From a bacterium (GTDB taxonomy: Bacteria; Omnitrophota; Gorgyraeia; Velamenicoccales; JABMQK01), in assembly GCA_013203265.1 (NCBI GenBank), contig JABMQK010000093.1, positions 1-7,303 on the forward strand: a stretch of DNA of 7,303 nt, written 5' to 3'. Position 1 is the stretch's first letter. Each line of letters starts with the position of its first letter. A program made the position numbers and the translations under genes. The notes below the pieces were generated by a model. That model saw only the letters and a list, made by a program, of their open reading frames with translations. It had not been told where the DNA came from and made no database searches. This document shows, one piece after another, positions 1 to 4,473 of this stretch.

Positions 1-25
1 CAGATATCGATAAGTTTCAAAATTC

Positions 26-54
26 TTGATTTTTTTCAAGATAGATGGTATAAC
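26..54 (+). promoter_or_regulatory. Sigma-70-like promoter for the winged-helix gene
   Basis: A -35 box TTGATT (26-31) and a -10 box TATAAC (49-54) are separated by exactly 17 bases. They match the consensus at 4 of 6 and 5 of 6 positions. Transcription would start near 61, giving a leader of about 38 bases before the ATG at 99. The call rests on sequence match and position only. Confidence 0.5.
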
Positions 55-98
55 AATAAATAGATATTTAGTCAATAAGAGAAAGAGGCCTATAGATT

Positions 99-299
99 AT
101 GATTACTAAAATTGGAATAGTGGCCGGGGAGATTTGGCACTATCTTGATGATAATGGCGAAACGATGTTGTCTGATTTAATTAAAGGTATCACTAGAGAA
201 CGCGATATTGTACTTATGAGTTTGGGCTGGTTAGCTCGCGAAGGTCATGTTATTTTACTGCAGGAAAAAGACGAATATAAAATACAATTAAGAAAATAA
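99..299 (+). CDS. Small winged helix-turn-helix protein (DUF2582-like)
   Basis: This 66-residue protein has the size and pattern of the stand-alone winged-helix domain family once called DUF2582. Seen in the sequence: an N-terminal helix (about residues 5-17, GIVAGEIWHYLDD), a second helix with LSDLIKGI (about 24-32), a likely recognition helix around ERDIVLMSLGWLAREG (34-49), and a beta hairpin or wing (HVILLQEKDEYKIQL, 50-64). There is no membrane segment, no metal site and no second domain. Members are presumed DNA-binding, but no target is known to me. The ATG at 99 is preceded by a purine-rich AGAAAGAGG (80-88) about ten bases upstream. It appears to be a single-gene unit, with its own promoter upstream and a hairpin downstream. 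The fold is likely; a regulatory role is inferred. Confidence 0.75.
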   Translation: MITKIGIVAGEIWHYLDDNGETMLSDLIKGITRERDIVLMSLGWLAREGHVILLQEKDEYKIQLRK

Positions 300-351
300 G
301 AAACTAAGTAATAATCAGTCTATATTCTTGTTGTTTATTAATAAGATTTTC

Positions 352-380
352 CCCGTTAGAGAACTACGTCCTCTAACGGG
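352..380 (+). terminator. Perfect hairpin, possible terminator or repeat copy
   Basis: CCCGTTAGAG (352-361) pairs perfectly with CTCTAACGGG (371-380) around a 9-base loop, and a short TTT follows. It lies 52 bases after the winged-helix gene and 26 bases before the pilin gene, so it could end transcription of the first gene. The T-run is weak for an intrinsic terminator. The arm CCCCGTTAGAGAA (351-363) recurs exactly at 976-988, so this may instead be one copy of a dispersed palindromic repeat used as a terminator. Confidence 0.5.
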
Positions 381-406
381 TTTGCTCAATAATCCACCTT
401 AAAGAT

Positions 407-754
407 ATGGTTTTAACTACAAATAGAAGCGTAGCATTAATGACAGTTATAATAATAATTTTTATTTTAACCATATTAGCTTCAGTTATGCTTAGTTTGC
501 TCGCAAACCAGACTCGATTAATTGAGCATGATATTTCCAGGACTAAAGCCAAATACGCTACTGAGGCAGCAATGGTTGATCAACTTGATTATGCTAGAAA
601 ACACAGCGGAGCTTTTCAGGGCAGCGTTGATGTTTCAGGGCGTTATGATGATCCCGGTCAAGATTGGGATGTCGATATTATAAGTAGTCCTGGTGGAGGT
701 CTTTTTGGAACAGACAAGTTAGATATTAATTTAAACTACAGCACCTCATTTTAA
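407..754 (+). CDS. PilX/GspK-like minor pilin or pseudopilin, short
   Basis: This is a 115-residue protein with a short N-terminal leader (MVLTTNRS) followed by a hydrophobic segment (VALMTVIIIIFILTILASV, about 9-27). A polar amphipathic stretch then continues the helix (LLANQTRLIEHDISRTKAKYATEAAMVDQLDYARKHSG). This is the layout of type IV pilin-like proteins, closest in style to the PilX_N family. If Ser8 is position -1 of a prepilin peptidase site, position +5 is Thr rather than the usual Glu, as in GspK-type tip subunits that lack Glu5. The C-terminal globular part is very short (about 50 residues, DPGQDWDVDI...), much smaller than a usual PilX or GspK, so the gene may be truncated or a minimal form. 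The upstream Shine-Dalgarno match is weak. It sits apart from the main pil operon, separated by the repeat region, but on the same strand. A pilus-related role is inferred from the N-terminus. Confidence 0.6.
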   Translation: MVLTTNRSVALMTVIIIIFILTILASVMLSLLANQTRLIEHDISRTKAKYATEAAMVDQLDYARKHSGAFQGSVDVSGRYDDPGQDWDVDIISSPGGGLFGTDKLDINLNYSTSF

Positions 755-832
755 CCCTTCTTTCCCCCCTTTTTTCTAATTTTTGGTCAATTTCAAGGAT
801 TTTTAGAAATATTTTTCCAGCCATTACCCGTG
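755..832. other. Pyrimidine-rich spacer after the pilin gene
   Basis: The stop codon at 752-754 is followed by a run of C and T (about 755-777, with CCCCCC then TTTTTT) and then AT-rich sequence. I see no gene and no stable hairpin ahead of the T-run, so it does not read as a classical intrinsic terminator. It borders the GC-richer hairpin block that begins at about 833. Confidence 0.4.
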
Positions 833-876
833 AACCAGTCCGCGAACCACTCATTTCGTTCGGGTTCGGGACGGTT
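833..876. repeat. Hairpin A of a tandem hairpin array
   Basis: AACC (833-836), GTCC (838-841) and CGAACC (843-848) pair with GGTTCG (863-868), GGAC (869-872) and GGTT (873-876). This gives 14 base pairs with two single-base bulges (A837, G842) around a 14-base loop. It is the first of three consecutive hairpins. The sequence shows the pairing directly; the function is unknown. Confidence 0.65.
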
Positions 877-881
877 TTAGC

Positions 882-909
882 CCAGTACCAGAACGAAGTT
901 CGGTGCTGG
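882..909. repeat. Hairpin B of a tandem array, GAA triloop
   Basis: CCAGTACC (882-889) pairs with GGTGCTGG (902-909), with one T-G wobble. After a bulged A890, GAAC (891-894) pairs with GTTC (898-901) around a GAA triloop (895-897). It has the same design as hairpin C: an 8-9 bp outer stem, one bulged base, a 4-bp inner stem and a GAA loop. No encoded protein is credible here. Confidence 0.65.
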
Positions 910-915
910 ATTTGT

Positions 916-945
916 CCCGTACCAAAGCGAAGCTTCTGGTACGGG
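916..945. repeat. Hairpin C of a tandem array, GCGAAGC mini-hairpin
   Basis: CCCGTACCA (916-924) pairs perfectly with TGGTACGGG (937-945). Inside, AAGC (925-928) pairs with GCTT (932-935) around GAA (929-931), with a bulged C936 on the right arm. The tip is exactly GCGAAGC, a heptamer known from oligonucleotide work to form an unusually stable single-stranded DNA hairpin. A shorter hairpin (GGAG 944-947 with CTCC 954-957) abuts it. These folds would be favoured in single-stranded DNA, which hints at a mobile or recombination-related element. Confidence 0.7.
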
Positions 946-974
946 AGGTTTCGCTCCACGGCGGAACCCTGTAA

Positions 975-1059
975 ACCCCGTTAGAGAATTTCGTCTAACA
1001 CTCTGTGAAAATTTATTGTTAGGCCATTGGGGTATCAAAATGGCTTTCTCTAACGGGGT
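975..1059. repeat. Nested palindromic repeat with CCCCGTTAGAGAA arms
   Basis: ACCCCGTTAGAGAA (975-988) pairs perfectly over 14 bp with TTCTCTAACGGGGT (1046-1059). Within it, CTAACA (995-1000) pairs with TGTTAG (1017-1022), and GCCATT (1023-1028) can pair with AATGGC (1039-1044). A second fold is also possible: GTTAGA (980-985) with TCTAAC (994-999) as a small separate hairpin. The left arm is a 13-base exact copy of 351-363. The right-arm CTCTAACGGG also occurs at 371-380. A degraded relative of the left arm (TTTTCCCCGCTAAAG) sits at 1238-1252. This looks like a dispersed palindromic repeat family, and no gene is visible inside it. Confidence 0.7.
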
Positions 1060-1066
1060 AAAAGAA

Positions 1067-1126
1067 GAAGCCACGGCTGCCACAGTGGGATACCCCACGT
1101 GGTGTCCCATTAAGCCGTGGAGCTTC
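1067..1126. repeat. Large imperfect palindrome
   Basis: The outer stem is CCACGGCT (1071-1078) with AGCCGTGG (1113-1120), extended by GAAG (1067-1070) against CTTC (1123-1126) with a two-base bulge. The inner stem is TGGGATACC (1086-1094) with GGTGTCCCA (1101-1109), containing one T-G wobble and a 6-base loop CCACGT. It lies only seven bases after the previous palindrome, and both belong to the same GC-richer block. An apparent minus-strand reading frame covers it, but the palindromic design explains that frame better than coding does. Confidence 0.6.
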
Positions 1127-1349
1127 ACAGTATCTCTTGAGTCTTGGTTAGTCTCTACCATCCAAATTATACCCCTAAAGCACTGATAAGGACAATTATC
1201 AATCCTATCGGAATCAGAATAATAACTTTGACAAAGGTTTTCCCCGCTAAAGGCTAGGAAGGGGAGGGATTTTGGCTGCTTTTTGCCTTTTAGATCAAAA
1301 GGTGGAATCAGATAGTCAAATCCTGATATAACTCCGCTTCTTTTAAAAA
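1127..1349. other. Non-coding spacer, nothing recognised
   Basis: No plausible start and Shine-Dalgarno pair is seen on either strand. Small dyads are present, for example CCTTTT (1286-1291) with AAAAGG (1297-1302). TTTTCCCCGCTAAAG (1238-1252) resembles the repeat arm at 347-361 in 13 of 15 positions. A TTGACA at 1228-1233 has no good -10 partner. I see no clear function. Confidence 0.4.
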
Positions 1350-1508
1350 AAGGCTGTTGCGAAGACGCCCTATCTATCCAGCCTGTTGGCTAGTAGGGAT
1401 AGGTTGTGGTGGTCCACAGGCAGAAGATAGTGTTTGATTCCTATAAGGTTTGTTTCTGCTGGCAAACAGGCCTACGTCTACCGGTAGGTAGGTGTCGGAA
1501 GAACGCTT
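1350..1508 (+). ncRNA. Possible structured non-coding RNA, family not recognised
   Basis: A long-range stem GACGCC (1364-1369) with GGTGTC (1491-1496), flanked by GTT/AAC (1356-1358, 1502-1504) and AAG/CTT (1350-1352, 1506-1508), encloses several local hairpins. These are CTATC/GATAG (1370-1374, 1398-1402) with inner AGCC/GGCT (1380-1383, 1388-1391); TGTGG/CCACA (1405-1409, 1414-1418) with a TGGT loop; CAGAA/TTCTG (1421-1425, 1454-1458) with inner ATAG/CTAT (1427-1430, 1441-1444); and CCTAC/GTAGG (1471-1475, 1484-1488). I do not recognise RNase P, tmRNA, SRP, 6S or a known riboswitch. Pairings found by eye can arise by chance, and no convincing promoter or terminator frames the region. The + strand is assumed. 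It could equally be another folded DNA repeat. Confidence 0.25.
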
Positions 1509-1611
1509 ATCTGTACATTAGACCATATTTGTTTAAATAATAGACATTAACGCTACGAATATAGTATATTATAATAAAAGTAAGTCTAAGTAAATATATA
1601 TAAAAAAAGAC

Positions 1612-1640
1612 TTGACAACATAAAAGAATTATGTTTTAAT
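1612..1640 (+). promoter_or_regulatory. Strong sigma-70-like promoter of the pil operon
   Basis: TTGACA (1612-1617) matches the consensus -35 box exactly. TTTAAT (1635-1640) matches five of six -10 positions, and the spacer is exactly 17 bases. The sequence before it (about 1561-1609) is almost pure A+T with A-tracts, resembling an UP element. Transcription would begin near 1647, about 35 bases before the HTH start codon. No other good promoter is seen before any of the following pil genes, so this probably drives the whole cluster. Confidence 0.7.
1617..1635 (+). promoter_or_regulatory. Putative operator dyad between -35 and -10
   Basis: AACATAA (1617-1623) and TTATGTT (1629-1635) form a perfect 7-bp inverted repeat with a 5-base centre. 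It fills the promoter spacer and touches both boxes. A protein bound here would block RNA polymerase. The HTH protein encoded just downstream is one candidate ligand, but that link is inference, and AT-rich sequence makes short dyads fairly common. Confidence 0.4.
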
Positions 1641-1680
1641 TAAACACACAGTAATTTTCATTGAATAAGGATGATTAAAT

Positions 1681-1857
1681 ATGCATAGTTTGATGGATGT
1701 TGAAGATTTGGCTAATTATCTAAAGTTGCGTAAGCAAACTATATATAATTGGCTAAATCAAAACAAAATTACAGGTATAAAGGTAGGCGGCGTTTGGAGG
1801 TTCGACAAAAGGGACATTGATAAGTGGTTGCGTTCCCGGCGTGTCTCTAATAAGTAG
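1681..1857 (+). CDS. Excisionase-family helix-turn-helix protein at the operon head
   Basis: This is a 58-residue protein (MHSLMDVEDLANYLKL... ending RSRRVSNK) with the full MerR/excisionase-type HTH pattern. MDVEDLANYLKL (5-16) is the first helix, RKQTIYNWLNQNKI (17-30) the turn and recognition helix, GIKVGGVWRFDKRDI (32-46) the wing, and DKWLRSRR (47-54) the last helix. The VGGVWRF and DIDKWL signatures are typical of the family. The ATG at 1681 follows TAAGGATGA (1666-1674). It lies between the strong promoter and pilM, 23 bases before the latter, so it is the first gene of the pil transcript. Prophage excisionases use this fold, but no integrase or phage gene is nearby, so a regulatory role for the pilus operon is more likely. 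The N-terminus lacks any effector domain. Confidence 0.85.
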   Translation: MHSLMDVEDLANYLKLRKQTIYNWLNQNKITGIKVGGVWRFDKRDIDKWLRSRRVSNK

Positions 1858-1880
1858 AAAACAGAAGGAAAAATATAGCT

Positions 1881-3455
1881 ATGTTTGGAAAGAATACAGT
1901 TGGAATATTTCTAGGTCCCCAGGGCTTAAGTATAGTAGAAGCTGCTGGAAAGACAAAAGATTATCTTTATAAACCCTATCCTAAAGACATCACCAGTCCG
2001 GCAGGTGTAATAGCCCCAAAAGACAACATTTTCAATGTGTTTTTGGATAACGAGATAGAGATAATAGCTTTTTTGCAGAGATCGATACGCGAATCAAGAA
2101 TCAATCTTGAAAAGAGAACAGTTGTTGTTTGCGTCCCCAGCAGGGATTTGATAGTTAGATTCTTTGAGATTCCACCTATTCCTAGAAAAGATATTGCTGC
2201 GAGTATTAGTTTTGAAATTAAGAAATACATCCCCTTTAGAACAGAAGAGATTACCTATGATTATCAAACCAATTCGCAGAAAAACATAATAGAGGTGCTC
2301 TTTGTAGGTATAAAGAATGAAGATTTGGGAAAATATAATTCTGTAATAAGTCAATTAAAGATTAATGTTTCGGCCATTGAACCATCGCAGTTTTCTCTTT
2401 TTAGATTGCTTATGATAAAAAAGATAATAACTAAAAAAGAAGCTGTGGTAGTCGTTGAGATAGAGCGTGGAGAGGGCGCTATTTCTATAGTTGATAATGG
2501 GATTCCTTGTTTTTCAAGAGATATAAAAATTTCTACAGGTTCTCAATCTTCAGATGTTGATATAGAAACAGTTTCTTTTCGCATAATTAATGAGATTAGG
2601 GTATCCATAGATTATTTTAGAAGACAATTTTTAAAGAAAGGTATCGATAGGATCATAATCTTATCTAAGGAAGAATCAAAAGAGTTAATTAATGCCTTTA
2701 ATAAAGAATTAGATATGCCGGTACAACGCCAGAACCCTGATGATATTTTTGGAATTAAAGAGGAGCATAGTTTAAATCTTGCAAAGGCATTGGGGGCATC
2801 TTTTAGGATAAGTAAGCCGTCGTCGCTTACTATTAATCTTGGAAAAAGACAAAAAATTACGGCTGCGACCTTATCTCTATCAAGTTCGCAACAGATGATT
2901 TCTGAGGCGTTGGAGCAAATTTTAGACATTCCAAAAGTCACAATAATAAAAGTTACCTCTTTTGTTTTAGTGGCGTTGTTAGCTATATTTATTTTAGCAA
3001 ATTTCAGGATAAATCCATTTAGGCAGAAGTTAAACTCAATTTCCAGAGAAGCAAAAGCTACATTAACTGGTGACTTAAAGGGTTTAGAAACCGAAACCTT
3101 AAAATCTTTCAAAAATGATTTTAAAGATAAACTATCCATTTATAAAAATACCTTTACAAAAGATATTCTTATTTCTAAAAAATTAGAGGTTCTGCCGGAA
3201 CTTATACCTGAAGGCATATGGCTTGAGGAGATTTATTTTGATAGGGCCAAGAAGTCCCTTTATTTTAGAGGCCTTGTTTATAGAGAGGATGATAGAGAAG
3301 CGGCGAATGTTCCGTATGATTTTATCTCTAATTTAAAAAAGAGCCCCTTATTTTATGATAAGGTAATTAATATTACTGTCAGGTCCTTAAAAAGTGTTAT
3401 TCAGAATAATTATAAAGTAATCAAATTTGAGCTCGATATAAAATTAAGGACTTAA
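1881..3455 (+). CDS. pilM: PilM-PilN fusion, type IV pilus inner-membrane assembly protein
   Basis: This 524-residue protein joins two parts normally encoded by separate genes. Residues 1 to about 310 are a PilM-like actin/FtsA-fold cytoplasmic domain: the phosphate-loop region VGIFLGPQGLSIVEA (7-21), and the family hallmark FFEIPPIP (94-101) followed by ISFEIKKYIPF (109-119). A PilN-like part follows. It has INLGKR (318-323), resembling the INLLP peptide by which PilN docks on PilM, then one membrane helix (about 358-374) and a periplasmic domain of about 150 residues rich in alternating strands (WLEEIYFDRAKKSLYFRGLV). The overall plan matches GspL of type II secretion. It should link the cytoplasmic ATPase to PilO and PilP. 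The usual Asp of the GxDxG phosphate motif is Phe10 here, so nucleotide binding may be altered. AGAAGGA lies about twelve bases before the ATG. The fusion is one open frame with no sign of a frameshift. Confidence 0.85.
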   Translation: MFGKNTVGIFLGPQGLSIVEAAGKTKDYLYKPYPKDITSPAGVIAPKDNIFNVFLDNEIEIIAFLQRSIRESRINLEKRTVVVCVPSRDLIVRFFEIPPIPRKDIAASISFEIKKYIPFRTEEITYDYQTNSQKNIIEVLFVGIKNEDLGKYNSVISQLKINVSAIEPSQFSLFRLLMIKKIITKKEAVVVVEIERGEGAISIVDNGIPCFSRDIKISTGSQSSDVDIETVSFRIINEIRVSIDYFRRQFLKKGIDRIIILSKEESKELINAFNKELDMPVQRQNPDDIFGIKEEHSLNLAKALGASFRISKPSSLTINLGKRQKITAATLSLSSSQQMISEALEQILDIPKVTIIKVTSFVLVALLAIFILANFRINPFRQKLNSISREAKATLTGDLKGLETETLKSFKNDFKDKLSIYKNTFTKDILISKKLEVLPELIPEGIWLEEIYFDRAKKSLYFRGLVYREDDREAANVPYDFISNLKKSPLFYDKVINITVRSLKSVIQNNYKVIKFELDIKLRT

Positions 3456-3479
3456 ACTAAAATCGCTATAAATTTTGAT

Positions 3480-4016
3480 ATGAAACTAAATTTAGCCAAT
3501 ATTAATCTAAAAGAGCAAAAAACGCCAATTTTTATTATAGTAGCTATTTTAATTACTTTATTTTTCGGCAAAAAGATATGGGATAGTAATAGTGCGGAAT
3601 CAAGAATAATTAATAAAAAAATTATAAATTACGAGAATCAAATAGAGTTGGCTAATGAAATAAATATGCTTTCTAAAAAATTTGATGAGTTTAGAAGCGC
3701 GGGTTGGCAGACAGAAGAGTCAGTTTCTATAATGGGCGCGATTAATAAATTCGTTTCCAAGTACGACTTAGAAATTTTTAGCTTTGATCCGGGGAGTTTA
3801 AAAAAAGAAAAAAAATATCTTACTTTTGCGATGACTCTGAGTGTTGGCGCAGACTATTTTGATTTATTAAAGTTTTTATCAGAGATAGAAGAATTAGGGG
3901 CTCTAACAAAAATTATAAATTTACGAATCACCCCAACCATTAAATCTGAATCGCAAGAATATGGGCCTATGGTTAGAGCAAATTTTACTATCCAGGCATT
4001 TATATTTAAAAAATAA
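3480..4016 (+). CDS. pilO: Type IV pilus assembly protein PilO
   Basis: This 178-residue bitopic inner-membrane protein has a short cytoplasmic tail (1-14) and a membrane helix (about 16-30, PIFIIVAILITLFFG). A coiled-coil-prone segment follows (about 35-75, with Ile, Leu and Lys/Glu heptad-like spacing), then a C-terminal ferredoxin-like domain (about 85-178). LTFAMTLSVGADYFDLLKFLSEIEEL (114-139) is a typical PilO signature of a strand followed by a helix. PilO pairs with PilN in the periplasm and with PilP to form the alignment complex between motor and secretin. It starts 24 bases after the PilM-PilN stop and ends one base before PilP. No clear Shine-Dalgarno sequence precedes the ATG, so translation probably depends on coupling or on the AT-rich unstructured leader. 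Confidence 0.85.
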   Translation: MKLNLANINLKEQKTPIFIIVAILITLFFGKKIWDSNSAESRIINKKIINYENQIELANEINMLSKKFDEFRSAGWQTEESVSIMGAINKFVSKYDLEIFSFDPGSLKKEKKYLTFAMTLSVGADYFDLLKFLSEIEELGALTKIINLRITPTIKSESQEYGPMVRANFTIQAFIFKK

Positions 4017-4017
4017 T

Positions 4018-4473
4018 ATGTCAAACTCTAAAAAGATATTAATATTAGCTAGTATTTTTATTTTGAATTTTATCGTTATTGATACAGCATTTTCTTTGGA
4101 GAAAAGAAATCCTTTTAAAGATTGGTTCCCAGCGATAAAGATAATAGAGGCCGAGCCTGTTGTCGAAGAAGAATTCATTGAAGGAGAGCCTATTGAAATT
4201 TTCTTTGAACCAGAGGAAACGTTTAACTCATCAATTTATACCGTAGATGGTCTAATATGGGGCAACTATAAGCCTAAAGCAATAATCGATAATAAGATTT
4301 ATGATATAGGCGATAAATTAGGCGAGGCCGTGGTTACAAAAATCGAAAGAGAAGGGGTTATCTTGTTTTTTGATGATAAGGAATATTTGATTACCACAGA
4401 GAAGACAATAGGTATAGAGAAAGAAGAAAAACAGGGGGTGAATAATGAAGAGATGTATGATGATGAATTTTAA
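4018..4473 (+). CDS. pilP: PilP/GspC-like periplasmic alignment protein
   Basis: The 151-residue product starts at ATG 4018, one base after the PilO stop. An in-frame ATG at 3961 would run inside pilO and is less likely, because 4018 is followed directly by a good signal or anchor segment (KKILILASIFILNFIVI, 5-21). Next come a linker very rich in Glu and Pro (about 43-68) and a beta domain (about 74-127, VDGLIWGNYKPKAII ... YDIGDKLGEAVVTKI ... GVILFFDDKEYLI) of the PilP/GspC homology-region type. This domain contacts the secretin N-terminal domains and PilN-PilO. Standard PilP is a lipoprotein, but no Cys lipobox is present here, so it is either cleaved near residue 26 or stays anchored by its N-terminal helix, as GspC does. 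The last 29 bases overlap the secretin gene in another frame, which favours translational coupling. Confidence 0.75.
   Translation: MSNSKKILILASIFILNFIVIDTAFSLEKRNPFKDWFPAIKIIEAEPVVEEEFIEGEPIEIFFEPEETFNSSIYTVDGLIWGNYKPKAIIDNKIYDIGDKLGEAVVTKIEREGVILFFDDKEYLITTEKTIGIEKEEKQGVNNEEMYDDEF
4434..4441 (+). promoter_or_regulatory. Strong ribosome binding site for the secretin gene
   Basis: GGGGGTGA lies inside the 3' end of pilP, three bases before ATG 4445. It is one mismatch from the ideal GGAGGTGA. It fixes the secretin start at 4445 rather than at the in-frame ATG codons at 4457, 4460 or 4463. Confidence 0.65.

Noticed and set aside
726..1161. Two overlapping minus-strand reading frames (726-959 and 877-1161, 77 and 94 codons)
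   Set aside because: They run through the hairpin block, and their protein sequence follows from the palindromes. There is no Shine-Dalgarno and no domain, and they overlap each other and the pilin 3' end.
1162..1250. Minus-strand hydrophobic peptide frame (KVIILIPIGLIIVLISALGV-like)
   Set aside because: It looks like a membrane helix but has no start codon; an in-frame stop occurs a few codons upstream, leaving under 30 codons.
333..1260. CRISPR array formed by the repeated CCCCGTTAGAG motif
   Set aside because: Only two exact copies and one degraded copy exist, spaced irregularly by hundreds of bases, with no regular spacers.
1426..1446. T-arm-like GTTTGATTCC suggesting a tRNA
   Set aside because: The flanking bases do not form a 5-bp stem with a 7-base loop, and no acceptor, D or anticodon arm could be placed.
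1570..1575. Perfect TATAAT as an alternative -10 box
   Set aside because: The nearest -35-like TAGACA (1541-1546) is 23 bases away, too far. The promoter at 1612-1640 is much better.
1681..1857. Phage excisionase as part of a prophage
   Set aside because: No integrase, attachment site or phage gene is present, and the gene is the first of a pilus operon.
3961..4017. Upstream in-frame start for pilP at 3961
   Set aside because: It would add 19 residues read inside the pilO 3' end ahead of the signal segment. ATG 4018 directly follows the pilO stop and gives a normal N-terminus.
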